64,000 bases of DNA, taken from NCBI RefSeq assembly GCF_002419965.1, contig NZ_DIHC01000042.1, positions 85,066 through 149,065 of the forward strand. The letters are read 5' to 3'. Below, one piece after another: positions 16,257 through 25,041 of the stretch. The notes beneath the pieces were generated by a model. It did not search any database. It saw only the letters and a list, made by a program, of their open reading frames with translations, and was not told the origin of the DNA. Both the position numbers and the translations under genes were made by a program. Source of the stretch: Pseudomonas sp. UBA5706 (GTDB taxonomy: Bacteria > Pseudomonadota > Gammaproteobacteria > Pseudomonadales > Pseudomonadaceae). Each line of letters opens with the position of its first letter. Position 1 is the stretch's first letter.

Positions 16257-16649
16257 ATGCTCAGCTATCTGTTTATTGGTGCGAACGATATCGACGCGTC
16301 AGCGCGTTTCTATGACGCGATCCTTTTGCCCTTGGGCTACGAGAAAGAGAAATCCGATCATCAGCACAACTATGCATTAAAAGGCCTCCCGGATAACTCC
16401 AACGGTCCGGGCGCAGTTCACGTCGGCAAGCCGTTCAATGGGCAGCCCGCTTCGGTCGGTAACGGGATGATGCCGGGATTTCGCGCAGACTCCCGAAGTC
16501 AGGTGGACCCGGTGCACGCGGCGGGCATCGCCAACGGCGGGGCAGATGAGGGCAGTCCTGGAACCCGAGCGGCGTACACACCGGGGTTTTATGTTGCCTA
16601 TCTGCGAGATCCCGTTGGCAATAAAGTCGCTGTTTTCTTCGATGATTGA
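16257..16649 (+). CDS. VOC (glyoxalase/bleomycin-resistance fold) protein
   Basis: 130 aa from ATG 16257, with GGAGG 5 nt upstream. Typical glyoxalase-like start MLSYLFIGANDIDASARFYDAIL and end FYVAYLRDPVGNKVAVFFDD. The family binds a metal through His/Glu residues in paired beta-alpha-beta-beta-beta units. Its reaction cannot be told from sequence. It is followed 24 nt later by the cupin gene, and the two may be co-transcribed. Confidence 0.85.
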   Translation: MLSYLFIGANDIDASARFYDAILLPLGYEKEKSDHQHNYALKGLPDNSNGPGAVHVGKPFNGQPASVGNGMMPGFRADSRSQVDPVHAAGIANGGADEGSPGTRAAYTPGFYVAYLRDPVGNKVAVFFDD

Positions 16650-16673
16650 GCGCTGACGAGAGGGGAGACAGTG

Positions 16674-16940
16674 ATGCAACGTGACGAATTTCTGAAACTT
16701 CTCGAAAAAGAGGGCTTTGGCACGACCGTCGTTGTCGAGCGCCAGGCATTCGGAACGCTCGACGCCCATGCCCACCCGTTCGAGGCTAAAGCGCTGGTGC
16801 TCAGCGGTGGCCTTACCATCCGTACCGCGGCGGGCGAACAAACCTTTAACGAGGGCGACACGTTCCACCTACAGCGAGATGAACCGCATTCCGAGGTATT
16901 CGATAAACAGGGCGTGCGCTATCTGGTGGGTCGTAAATAA
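16674..16940 (+). CDS. Small cupin-domain protein
   Basis: 88 aa from ATG 16674, with GGAG 6 nt upstream; GTG 16671 is in frame just before. A single cupin barrel: FGTLDAHAHPFEAKALVLSGG is motif 1 (two His and a later Glu), and FNEGDTFHLQRDEPHSE is motif 2. This suggests one metal ion. The function could be a dioxygenase-like or sensory cupin; no partner domain is present. Confidence 0.85.
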   Translation: MQRDEFLKLLEKEGFGTTVVVERQAFGTLDAHAHPFEAKALVLSGGLTIRTAAGEQTFNEGDTFHLQRDEPHSEVFDKQGVRYLVGRK

Positions 16941-16989
16941 CCGGTGGGCGTTCGCTGTCGGCGCGACGCCCGCCTGCTGAGTCATTTCA

Positions 16990-17430
16990 TCAACGGTTGT
17001 GCAGCATGATGGAAAAGTTGAGCGCCGCGGCGATGCTGAGCCATATCAGGTACGGGAACAGGATCAGCCCGGTGACCAGGTCCAGTTGCAAGGCCATGAC
17101 CACCATGGTCGCCACTACGAGCCAGAGCAGCGTGAGGATCACCATGCCGGTGATGACTTGGTGTGCTCCGAAGAATACCGGTGTCCACAACGTATTGAGC
17201 GCGATTTGAGCGGCCCACAGCGCCAGGACAGTTTGACTGCCTGGCAGCAGGCTCAAGCGATAACCGGCCCAGGCGAGCAGCAGATAGATCGTTGTCCAGG
17301 CAACCGGAAACACCCAGTTGGGCGGGGTGAAGCCAGGTTTTTTAAGGGCGTCGTACCAGCTGCCGGGTTTGAAAATGACGCCGGTACTGGCTGCTGCACA
17401 GCAGGCAATCAGGAAAATATAGAAGGTCAT
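16990..17430 (-). CDS. tspO: TspO/MBR family tryptophan-rich sensory protein
   Basis: 146 aa from ATG 17430, with AGGA upstream. It has five transmembrane segments and the family's Trp/Pro signatures: KPGSWYDALKKPGFTPPNWVFPVAWTTIYLLLAWAGY, ALWAAQIALNTLWTPVFFG and PYLIWLSIAAALNFSIM. TspO proteins bind porphyrins and cholesterol-like ligands in the membrane and take part in stress and tetrapyrrole signalling. It is transcribed convergently with the cupin gene. Confidence 0.93.
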   Translation of the reverse strand: MTFYIFLIACCAAASTGVIFKPGSWYDALKKPGFTPPNWVFPVAWTTIYLLLAWAGYRLSLLPGSQTVLALWAAQIALNTLWTPVFFGAHQVITGMVILTLLWLVVATMVVMALQLDLVTGLILFPYLIWLSIAAALNFSIMLHNR

Positions 17431-18061
17431 CTGGGGTCCTTGGCTAAAGCAGTCCGGATTCAGGGAAGGCCGGTTTGGCCGTCTGAGGGTTGGACGCTCA
17501 TCGCGCAGAAAAGTCCCGGCAGCAATCGTCAATGTTGCTCAGCAATCAATGCTTAGTCGCAGCAGTAGCGCGTCTAACAGGCCCATCTCCCCCGGGGTGA
17601 GGGTCCGACACTGTGCCCCCAGTCCGCTAGCTCGGGTGCATCTGTCGTGGTGGCCTTGATGATAACCTCACGTGTATCACTGGCAACATCAGGGTACTCA
17701 GGCCGCTGAGCCTGGCTGATAAAGCTCATCACGACGCCTGAGCCCGCTGCATGCACCATCTTCACAGCGCGCTCCTCACTGCCCCGCAAACGCCCCGCAC
17801 GAGTAACAGCCTTGATGCGTGTCTTCAACGTCTCAAGCCCCTCGGTCGCTGCCAGGGATTCGCGGCCAACCTATGACAAGCCTTCGTTACGATAATCATA
17901 TGCGTCCCGTTTCCGTTGATATCAATAAAGCGTTATCACTGTTATCGGAAGGCAAGTAGTTTATTTTCATGACGCCACTCAGCCTGTTGGCGCGGCGGGA
18001 AGATTTGGGGGCGGGTGAGTGCGACCGGCGGGCGCCAGCGATAGGTCGGTTGACGCCGTTG
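17431..18061. other. Stretch with no confident gene
   Basis: A minus frame at 17574-17828 (84 aa, containing ERAVKMVHAAGSGVVMSFI and REVIIKATTTDAPELADW) might encode a small protein, but it starts without a clear ribosome binding site and matches no family I know. The part at 17880-17975 is AT-richer than its surroundings. I see no RNA gene or terminator. Confidence 0.3.
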
Positions 18062-18385
18062 TCACGTACCGGTTTCGCCCAGCGACGCATACCACTGCGC
18101 ATAAGGCGTGCGGGAGACCTTGTGCTGGTTGAGATCGGGCGCGCCGTCATCCCACCAGACCGGCCCGCGTTCGCCTAGCGCAACCTTGGCGGTATTGACG
18201 TCTTTCCTCGCCGCTTTCAGTTGCGTCGCGTCGCCAGAGGCTTTCGCTGCCTTCACTGCGCGGCGCGCAGCCATGAGCGCGTTCACCCATTGCTGGCGCT
18301 GGTCCTTATCAAGCGTGGGATTGGAGCAGCGCCACAGTTGTTCCTTGACCACGAAATAGCGGCCATCGGGCGTAGTGGGGTTCAT
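18062..18385 (-). CDS. Conserved hypothetical protein
   Basis: 107 aa. Starts MNPTTPDGRYFVVKEQLWRC, has a Lys/Ala-rich helical middle (ARRAVKAAKASGD ... ARKDVNTAKVALGERG) and ends PVWWDDGAPDLNQHKVSRTPYAQWYASL. I recognise it as a small conserved family found across Pseudomonas and alphaproteobacteria, where VALGERGPVWW and the C-terminal PY-WY are constant. No function is known to me. There is no signal peptide. Confidence 0.8.
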   Translation of the reverse strand: MNPTTPDGRYFVVKEQLWRCSNPTLDKDQRQQWVNALMAARRAVKAAKASGDATQLKAARKDVNTAKVALGERGPVWWDDGAPDLNQHKVSRTPYAQWYASLGETGT

Positions 18386-18524
18386 GTCATAGGGTTCCTT
18401 AGCCGGTTGTTCAGCGTGTTTCAGTGGGACAGCGTCCTGGCACGAGAGGTGCGCATTAACCGTTTACTGAACTGTGAAGCTACTGCGCGGCCTTATCCTT
18501 ACATCCAGCACCGGAGCGACCCCC

Positions 18525-18773
18525 ATGAACAACGACCAATACAATCAGTACGATGCGCAACGGCTCCATGAGGAAGTTGCACGAGAGCTGGGGATCAGCG
18601 TCGATGAGCTGACCACCTGGATGATCAACGACATCGAGCGGGTGACCGAGGGTGGAAAAGAAGTAGGCCACATGGTGGTGTTTCGCGAATCGACTCCACC
18701 GGAGATCCTTGACAAGCTGCAGCACCGGCAAAGCCAGTTCACCGCGATGACGGGCGTCATCAAGCTGGGCTGA
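18525..18773 (+). CDS. Small conserved hypothetical protein
   Basis: 82 aa from ATG 18525, with GGAG 9 nt upstream. Acidic and helical: RLHEEVARELGISVDELTTWMINDIERV, then GGKEVGHMVVFRESTPPEILDKL. The first part reads like a short helix-turn-helix-like segment, but no family can be named with confidence. Unlinked to its neighbours. Confidence 0.7.
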   Translation: MNNDQYNQYDAQRLHEEVARELGISVDELTTWMINDIERVTEGGKEVGHMVVFRESTPPEILDKLQHRQSQFTAMTGVIKLG

Positions 18774-18822
18774 GCCGGTCCTCAACGCCGTGGCGCCGCT
18801 GAGTGCGCCTACGGTTTAGGCA

Positions 18823-19236
18823 TTACGCCGCAGGTTCGACGGTCGGTCGCTTGCCTCTCGGCAATTTGGCCATCATGGTCAACACATGCTCTTCGACCTG
18901 TTCAAGCGTCCATGGCTTATCCAGACACATGACGTTGCTCTCCACCAGCCCTTCATAATGGTCAACGAGCACGAAAGGCAGGGTGGGGTAGGCGCGCGAT
19001 AGCGTGGTCGTGAGATCAACGCCGTTCATCACCCCCGGGAGCGTCGCGCAGGCGATTACTACACCGATTGAAGTTTGCGGATGCTGGACATATTCCATGG
19101 CTTTGTCAGCGTCGTGAAACGCCTCCACTTGCAGCCCCAGGCTGCGCACGGCAGTCATCATTCGTTGCAGCATTAGCGCTTCGAACACGATCACTGCCGT
19201 GCCTGGAGCCTCGGGCGTATCCATTGACCGTGTCAT
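18823..19236 (-). CDS. Degenerate response-regulator receiver domain protein
   Basis: 137 aa from ATG 19236, with AGGCAGCG upstream. It has the receiver fold order: beta1 TAVIVFEALML, alpha1 QRMMTAVRSLGL, VEAFHDADKAMEYV, beta3 GVVIACATLPGVMNGVDL, beta4 LPFVLVDH, and the Lys-Pro loop CLDKPW. The phosphoacceptor Asp at the end of beta3 is replaced by Cys (CATLPG in place of D-x-x-x-PG), and one of the acidic pocket residues is lost. It is therefore probably phosphorylation-independent. No output domain is attached. Confidence 0.75.
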   Translation of the reverse strand: MTRSMDTPEAPGTAVIVFEALMLQRMMTAVRSLGLQVEAFHDADKAMEYVQHPQTSIGVVIACATLPGVMNGVDLTTTLSRAYPTLPFVLVDHYEGLVESNVMCLDKPWTLEQVEEHVLTMMAKLPRGKRPTVEPAA

Positions 19237-19464
19237 ATCGCTGCCTGCCCTTGCGCGTGTGGGGTTGAGCATGGCACGTGTTTGGTAAAACCGTTTTTTT
19301 AATTTCCGATAGCTCAGAAGCTCCGGCCGTGGCAGTTGCGACGCGTCGAGGTGACGCCTGTACCCTGACCGCATTGCGACGGGGCGGGCCAAGGCCGCCC
19401 ATATCGAGCTGAACTGCACCACAGCTTCGCTGCCCAATGTGATGCCCAATGGAGGACATTTATC

Positions 19465-19593
19465 ATGAGCAAAGAGAAAGAAGCCCCACCACAAACCCCA
19501 GCAAAAGAGGACGTTCCGGCTCACTCCACTGAGGAGGAGAAGGAACGTCTCAAGGATTTCAACAAGGACGGCATTCCGCCAGGGTCAAGCTGA
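19465..19593 (+). CDS. Very small hydrophilic protein
   Basis: 42 aa from ATG 19465, with GGAGG 9 nt upstream. Sequence landmarks are MSKEKEAPPQTPAKED, STEEEKERLKDF and the C-terminal NKDGIPPGSS. It is highly charged, Lys/Glu/Pro-rich and probably disordered. The strong ribosome binding site and coding-like codon use support it as a real short gene. It ends 5 nt before the convergent xenA stop. Function unknown. Confidence 0.6.
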   Translation: MSKEKEAPPQTPAKEDVPAHSTEEEKERLKDFNKDGIPPGSS

Positions 19594-19598
19594 TCAAC

Positions 19599-20690
19599 TC
19601 AGCGATAGCGTTCCAGCCAATGAGCGTAAGGCGCAGGCAGTGTCCACGATGCGTTGTCCACGCCCAGCTCCTTGGCCGCAAAATAGGCCCAGTGCGGATC
19701 GGCCAGGTGGGCACGCCCCACCGACACCAGGTCCAGCTGGCCGGCCTCGAGTGCAGCGTGCGCGAGTTGAGGCGTGCCGAAACCCCAGGCGGACGTCACG
19801 GGCAGACCGGCTTCGCGGCGTACGCGTTCGGCGACAGGACCCATGAAGGCCGGGCCCCAGGGAATGTTGGTCTCAGGAATGGTGAAACCGACGCTGACGC
19901 TCAGCAGGTCCAGGCCGCCCTGCTTGAAGCGACGGGCCAGTTCGATCGACTCGCTCAATGTTTGCTCGTCCCGACCGTCATATTCAATGACACCGAATCG
20001 CGCGGTCAGCGGCAGGTTCTCCGGCCATACCTCGCGGACGGCCGCCAGGGTCTCGAGCAGGAAGCGGCTGCGGTTTTCGAAGCTTCCACCGTATTGATCG
20101 GTGCGTTTGTTGGAGTGCTCGGAGAAGAAGCTTTGGCCCAGATACCCGTGAGCAAAATGCAGTTCGATCCACTCGAAACCCGCTTCGCGCGCCCGGCGCG
20201 CAGCGTTTACGAAGTCCTGACGCACGCGAGCGATGTCGGCCAGCGTCATTTCCTCGGGCACCTTCGGCAGATTGGCGCCGAACGCGATGGGGGAGGGAGC
20301 AATGGTTTTCCAGCTGCGAGGGTCATCTTCGGCCATGTGGTCATCGCCTTCCCACGGACGATTGGCGCTGGCCTTGCGACCTGCGTGGGCGATCTGAATG
20401 CCGGGCACGGCACCAGCGGCCTTAATGGCTTTTACCGCCGGAACGAACGCTTGGGCATGCGCGTCGCTCCAGATACCGGCGCAACCGGGAGTGATGCGGC
20501 CTTGCGGCGAAACGGCGGTGGCTTCAACCACCACCAGACCGGCGCCGCCGCGCGCCATGCTGGCCAGGTGCACGTGGTGCCAGTCGTTGATAATGCCGTC
20601 GTCAGCCATGTACTGACACATCGGAGGAATGGCGATGCGGTTGCGCAGGGTAACGTCCTTCAGGGAAAACGGCTCGAACAATGCAGACAT
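19599..20690 (-). CDS. xenA: Old yellow enzyme, xenobiotic reductase XenA
   Basis: 363 aa, the same length as P. putida XenA and visibly near-identical in landmarks. These are MSALFEPFSLKDVTLRNRIAI, the active-site region IPPMCQYMADDG, IQIAHAGRK, ELHFAHGYLGQSFFSEHSNKRTD, YGGSFENR and the C-terminal PAPYAHWLERYR. It is an FMN-dependent NAD(P)H:flavin oxidoreductase that reduces enones, nitrate esters and nitro-compounds in the cytoplasm. A divergent ArsR-type regulator starts 86 nt away, and a palindrome lies between the two. Confidence 0.93.
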   Translation of the reverse strand: MSALFEPFSLKDVTLRNRIAIPPMCQYMADDGIINDWHHVHLASMARGGAGLVVVEATAVSPQGRITPGCAGIWSDAHAQAFVPAVKAIKAAGAVPGIQIAHAGRKASANRPWEGDDHMAEDDPRSWKTIAPSPIAFGANLPKVPEEMTLADIARVRQDFVNAARRAREAGFEWIELHFAHGYLGQSFFSEHSNKRTDQYGGSFENRSRFLLETLAAVREVWPENLPLTARFGVIEYDGRDEQTLSESIELARRFKQGGLDLLSVSVGFTIPETNIPWGPAFMGPVAERVRREAGLPVTSAWGFGTPQLAHAALEAGQLDLVSVGRAHLADPHWAYFAAKELGVDNASWTLPAPYAHWLERYR

Positions 20691-20721
20691 GAGTAAACTC
20701 CGGATAATGATGTTTCGCTTG

Positions 20722-20737
20722 TTCGATAGTATTCGAA
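20722..20737. promoter_or_regulatory. Palindrome between xenA and the ArsR-type gene
   Basis: TTCGA and TCGAA are perfect inverted arms around a 6-nt spacer (TAGTAT), in the 85-nt divergent intergenic region. Position and symmetry fit an operator for the adjacent ArsR-type regulator. This is inference from context. Confidence 0.45.
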
Positions 20738-20775
20738 ATATAGCGTTCGTTGGAACCCCCGGCTATCATGTGCCG

Positions 20776-21075
20776 ATGCGTGCCTTCAAACACCCTATTC
20801 CCCGCGACTTTGCCCTCGAGCGGCTGCTTTATGCGCTGAGCGACCCGGTGCGCCTTGAAATCGTGCGCTGCCTGGCGGGCGTGGACGAAGCGTCATGCGG
20901 AGAACTCGATGGCGGCCGGCCCAAGTCCACCATGTCTCACCACTTCCGGGTATTGCGCGATGCAGGGCTGGTTCATACCCGTAATGTTGGCACCACGCAC
21001 ATGAACTCGTTGCGCACCGAGGAGTTGGACCAGCGCTTCCCAGGTCTGCTGCGCAGCATTCTTGCGCAAGCCTGA
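20776..21075 (+). CDS. ArsR-family transcriptional regulator
   Basis: 99 aa from ATG 20776; GTG 20770 is an in-frame alternative. Winged helix-turn-helix: ERLLYALSDPVRLEIVRCLA, then GELDGGRPKSTMSHHFRVLRDAGLVHTRNVGTTHMNSL. The metal-binding ELCVCDL motif of ArsR/SmtB is absent, so it probably senses an organic or redox signal. Placement divergent from xenA suggests it represses that gene. Confidence 0.88.
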   Translation: MRAFKHPIPRDFALERLLYALSDPVRLEIVRCLAGVDEASCGELDGGRPKSTMSHHFRVLRDAGLVHTRNVGTTHMNSLRTEELDQRFPGLLRSILAQA

Positions 21076-21107
21076 GCATCACCCTGCACAGGCCTGAACA
21101 TTTGCTT

Positions 21108-22154
21108 CTACGCAGGCGGCAGCCCCTGCAGTATCCGTTCAGCGTCGCCGCGGCTCAGTGCGTAATCAAAGAATTGCCGATAGAAGTCCATGGTTGTACG
21201 CGCCATATCGATACCCGCAAAGCGCGCCGGATGCAGCTGTTGCGCTGCCCACTGGACCTGCAACGCGACCTCGGTGCCATAACGGTCCCACGGGAACACG
21301 CCAGCAGGATTGCGCAACACGCGTTGATTCTTTACCGCGTCAAGTTGCTGGAGTAACGATGCTTGTGCCGCCTGGTCGATGTCGCCCGCGCCTGCGGCCA
21401 GAATCAGTACGTCGGGCTGCCAGGCGAGCAGCTGTTCTGCCGAAACGATCTGCATGTTGCCTCGCACCCCAACGGCAGCATTGCGGCCACCGGCGATTTT
21501 TATCCAGTCATCGATCAGCGTATCGCTGCCGTCCACTTTCAGGGGATTGATCGAGGCGATATGCAGCACCCGCGGACGCTGTTCCGTTGGCAGGTCAGAT
21601 ATCAGGCTGCTGACATTCCCCACGTGTTGATCCAGATACTGGTTGTAGGTTTGGGCGCGCTCCATCGCCGTTTTTGAACCCAGCGACCGAGCGGTCGCGA
21701 GCATCGACCGCTGCAAGCCGGGTAGGTCTGTGTATCCCATACGCATCACGGGCAGGCCGACTTGTTCATAAGCCAGACCCTGCCGGTCTGCGAGTGAGGT
21801 GAAGACCAGATCCACCTGCTGACCGAGCAACCCTTCCACATTAAACGCCGTGCCTTCGACTGCAGTTGCGTTGTTCAACACCGGAAGGACCTTGAACATC
21901 CACGGCTGGCTGCGGGGATGATTGACCGTCGCGACGATCCGCGAACCGGCGCCCAACGTCATTAGCAGCACGTGGTGGGCGTACCAGGCGTCGGCGATGC
22001 GCGTGGCCTCATGGGGCACATTCACCGAACGTCCGCTGTCATCAACGACCTGCCGCGTGCCGGTGGTTTGGTCCGCAGAATGCGCAACAACGCTGATGAT
22101 AAGCAGGCAGCCCAACATCGCTTTGGCCCAGCACTTTAAGGAAGAGGCGCTCAT
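21108..22154 (-). CDS. Periplasmic metal/siderophore-type ABC binding protein
   Basis: 348 aa, with a signal peptide (AMLGCLLIISVVAHSADQ). Cluster A-II-like binding protein of the FepB/BtuF/MolA class: RQVVDDSGRSVNVPHEATRIADAWYAH, LGAGSRIVATV, GLLGQQVDLVFTS, ADRQGLAYEQVGLPVM, LLAWQPDVLIL. The ATG overlaps the receptor stop by one nucleotide (TAATG), so it is the last gene of a four-gene coupled operon. Substrate not determinable; class members carry ferric siderophores, haem, cobalamin or molybdate. Confidence 0.88.
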   Translation of the reverse strand: MSASSLKCWAKAMLGCLLIISVVAHSADQTTGTRQVVDDSGRSVNVPHEATRIADAWYAHHVLLMTLGAGSRIVATVNHPRSQPWMFKVLPVLNNATAVEGTAFNVEGLLGQQVDLVFTSLADRQGLAYEQVGLPVMRMGYTDLPGLQRSMLATARSLGSKTAMERAQTYNQYLDQHVGNVSSLISDLPTEQRPRVLHIASINPLKVDGSDTLIDDWIKIAGGRNAAVGVRGNMQIVSAEQLLAWQPDVLILAAGAGDIDQAAQASLLQQLDAVKNQRVLRNPAGVFPWDRYGTEVALQVQWAAQQLHPARFAGIDMARTTMDFYRQFFDYALSRGDAERILQGLPPA

Positions 22155-24265
22155 TACAGGTCCACTTGAATGGAGGCCTGCAGCATCCGCGGGGCAGCGG
22201 GCGTGGCACTGGACTGGCCGGCACCGGTATAGCCGTTCAGGCCGCCGGGAACGATGTTGGTCCAGTAGTGCTCGTTACCGACATTGGTCATTTCCAGGCG
22301 ATACACCGTGTCGCGCTTCATCAGCCGGGTGCTGTAGCTGGCGCCAATGTCGAAGGTCTCATAGCTGCCGACCCAATGATCGTTGCTGTCGTCGGTGGGA
22401 CGAGGGCCAACGTAGCGGGCGTTCAGATTGACCGCAAGTCCTGGTACCTGATCGATTCGATACTCGGTCAACAGGCTCCCGGTTACCCGCGACAGCCCGA
22501 CGATGCGCGTGTTTTCGGTGCTGGCATTGCCCGTCGAGAGCAGCTTGGGATCAAGCCAGGTGAGGCCGCCGTACATCTTCAGGTTCTGCGTGAGGTTGCC
22601 GTCGACCAGAAACTCCAGGCCACGATTGCGCTGTTGGCCGGCGATGGCATAGACGTTGTCCGCCTGGGTGTAGGCGAAAGGCCGCTTGATTTGAAACGCG
22701 GCCAGCGACAGGTTGACGCCGCTGACCACCCACTTGCTACCCAACTCCCACATGCGACTGCGATAGGGCGAAAGAATGCTCCCCGCGTTGCTGCTGCCTG
22801 CGGTGGCGCTGTCGCCTTGCTGCAGGCTGTCGGCGTAGGTCAGGTACAGCGTCAAGTCGTCGACCGGCTTGTACAACAAGCTGCTGGCAGTGCTGATTCC
22901 CGAGTCTTGCGACGAGGTGTGGGCGCCGGCCAGGGTGTAGTTATCGGCGGTCAGACGGCTTTGGCTGCCGCTGAGCATCAGGCTCCATTGCGGCGTGAAA
23001 GTCAGGGTGTCGCCAACGATGAACGAGCGCTGCTTGGCATTGGCCGAATGATAGCGATGTGTGAAGTCCGGATAATCCGGCTCCGCGAAGCTCGACGGGT
23101 CACTCAAGCTGGCAGTGCCCAATGTCTTGGCGCTGCCTGCCACCGGGTTGTAATTGTCCCAGTCAAAACCGGTCAGGCCGAACGTCAGCTCATGCCGGAC
23201 GGGCCCGGTGTAGACGCTGCCGTTGAGGTTGGCCAGATAGCTGTTGATCGTAAAGCGGCTGGCCGTGGCGCTCGAGACCGAGCTGCGGTAGGTCCCGGCG
23301 TTGTTGATCAGGGTGTTGGTAACGCCGCTCGACTCACGGTCGGCGATCTGCCGCAGCGCGCCGACGTCGAGTTTCCAGTTGCCGTCCAAATCGTGCTTGA
23401 AGTGCGCGCTGGCGGTGTCGGTGGTGTTGTTATCCCCCGCATAGTTCTGCCCCAGGTGACTGCGCGTTGGATCCGGTGCGTGGGGCAGGGTGACGCCTGA
23501 GGCCACCGCGAACTTCCCCGGCAAGCCTTTGGCCAGGTAGTTGTAATGGCTGAAGTGGGTCTCTATGACGCTGTCGTCGCTGATCTGGAAATCCGTTGCC
23601 AGGCTCACCAGCTGTCGGCGCAGGGTGCTGCCGTGCGCGTAGCTGTGGCCCTGCTCGTCAGCCAGATTGAGGCGGTATTTGATCTTGCCCTCGGGGTCGA
23701 ACGGGCCGCTGAGGTCGGCGGTTTTCAGCCAGCTCAGGCCGGTGCCGACACCCAGCGTCACGCGGTTGCGGGTGTAGTCGGTCGGTCGTTTGGACAGCAG
23801 GTTGAAGGTGCCCGCCGGGTTGGCGGGGCCGTAAAGCGACCCTGACAAACCACTGAGCACTTCCACGCCACCGAGTTGTTCGGCCGGGTAGTCGGTGGTT
23901 GACACCACATTGAGGCCGTCCAGACGGCTGTTCTGCACCACGCTGCCTTGCAGGCCTCGAGTTTGCGGCCTGGCGCCGTCAGCCTGTACCGAAGGCAGGT
24001 AGCGAATGATGTCCTTGAAACTCTTCAGTTGCTGACTGTCGATCAGCTCGCGTGGCACAACGCTGATGGAGTAGGGCGTGTCCTGGAGGCGTCGCTGGCC
24101 CATAGGCCCCAACGTTGCCGACTTCTCCCGCGCCTGTTGCGTGATCGACTCATCGGCGCCCACGTCGATGGGCGCCAGGGTGACTTCATCGGCATGGGCC
24201 AAATGCACGGCACTGCCGACCAGCAGCGGCGCAAAGGCAAAGCGTGACGAGAACGAGCGTTTCAT
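22154..24265 (-). CDS. TonB-dependent receptor without STN domain
   Basis: 703 aa from ATG 24265, followed directly by a signal peptide (RSFSSRFAFAPLLVGSAVHLAHA). The plug domain holds TPYSISVVPRELIDSQQLKSF, PQTRGLQGSVVQNSRLDG and PAGTFNLLSKRPTDYTRN. The barrel ends in the siderophore-receptor pattern LEMTNVGNEHYWTNI ... MLQASIQVDL. No STN extension is present, so it is not a transducer. It sits 11 nt after the ATPase gene and overlaps the binding-protein start, so receptor and inner-membrane importer are made together. The substrate is unknown. Confidence 0.92.
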   Translation of the reverse strand: MKRSFSSRFAFAPLLVGSAVHLAHADEVTLAPIDVGADESITQQAREKSATLGPMGQRRLQDTPYSISVVPRELIDSQQLKSFKDIIRYLPSVQADGARPQTRGLQGSVVQNSRLDGLNVVSTTDYPAEQLGGVEVLSGLSGSLYGPANPAGTFNLLSKRPTDYTRNRVTLGVGTGLSWLKTADLSGPFDPEGKIKYRLNLADEQGHSYAHGSTLRRQLVSLATDFQISDDSVIETHFSHYNYLAKGLPGKFAVASGVTLPHAPDPTRSHLGQNYAGDNNTTDTASAHFKHDLDGNWKLDVGALRQIADRESSGVTNTLINNAGTYRSSVSSATASRFTINSYLANLNGSVYTGPVRHELTFGLTGFDWDNYNPVAGSAKTLGTASLSDPSSFAEPDYPDFTHRYHSANAKQRSFIVGDTLTFTPQWSLMLSGSQSRLTADNYTLAGAHTSSQDSGISTASSLLYKPVDDLTLYLTYADSLQQGDSATAGSSNAGSILSPYRSRMWELGSKWVVSGVNLSLAAFQIKRPFAYTQADNVYAIAGQQRNRGLEFLVDGNLTQNLKMYGGLTWLDPKLLSTGNASTENTRIVGLSRVTGSLLTEYRIDQVPGLAVNLNARYVGPRPTDDSNDHWVGSYETFDIGASYSTRLMKRDTVYRLEMTNVGNEHYWTNIVPGGLNGYTGAGQSSATPAAPRMLQASIQVDL

Positions 24266-24276
24266 GAATGAAGGAC

Positions 24277-25041
24277 TCAGCAAGGGATAAAAAAACGGTG
24301 GCCGTCGGCATCGATCTGCCTGACCTTGACCTGATAGAGGCGCTGCATCAGATCGCTGTCGATGACGTCCCGGGGATGGCCATCGGCGATCAATTGGCCG
24401 TCGTGCAACACCCACGTGCGATTGGCCGAGGCAAGCGCCTGGTCAGGGCGGTGGGTGCTGGAAACGATGCTCAATCCCTGTTGGGCGAGCGTGTCCAGCA
24501 GCCCGAGCAATCGCAGTTGATGGCCATAATCTAGGCCGGTAATGGGCTCATCGAGGACAAGTACCTGCGCGCGCTGGACCAAGGCCCGGGCGATCAGCAC
24601 CAGTTGTCGCTCGCCACCGGATAAATCGGTATACGTCCGCGCGGCCAGGTGTGCGATACCCAGGTCGCTAAGGGCTTGTTCGACAACTGCTTGATCGGCG
24701 CGGCTCGGGGCGCGCATCAGGCCGACGGCAGGCAAGCGGCCCTGGCCGACGACGTGGGACACGCTGAAGGGAAAACCGGGAACGTGGCTTTGCGGGACGT
24801 AGGCCAGCTGCCGGGCGATGGCGCGCCGATTCAGGGTAGTCAATGGCCGCCCCTCAAGACTGACCTGTCCGCTGCAGGGGGCGATCAAGCCCAGCAGGAT
24901 GCGCAGCAGGGTGCTTTTGCCCGCACCATTGGCGCCGAGCAAGGCGATGTTGTCGCCAGCATTAACGGTCAGCGAGATCCCCTTGAGAATCTCCCGGTGG
25001 TCGATCCGATAACTCAAGGCCTCTGCCTGCAAGCGCGTCAT
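24277..25041 (-). CDS. FecE-like ABC transporter ATPase
   Basis: 254 aa from ATG 25041, which overlaps the permease stop by 4 nt (ATGA); an earlier in-frame codon at 25047 is less likely. Walker A is GANGAGKST, the Q-loop is VPQSHVPGF, the signature LSGGERQLVLIARAL and Walker B VLVLDEP. The type is that of the FecCDE/BtuD/MolC importers. It energises the permease encoded immediately upstream. Confidence 0.93.
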   Translation of the reverse strand: MTRLQAEALSYRIDHREILKGISLTVNAGDNIALLGANGAGKSTLLRILLGLIAPCSGQVSLEGRPLTTLNRRAIARQLAYVPQSHVPGFPFSVSHVVGQGRLPAVGLMRAPSRADQAVVEQALSDLGIAHLAARTYTDLSGGERQLVLIARALVQRAQVLVLDEPITGLDYGHQLRLLGLLDTLAQQGLSIVSSTHRPDQALASANRTWVLHDGQLIADGHPRDVIDSDLMQRLYQVKVRQIDADGHRFFIPC

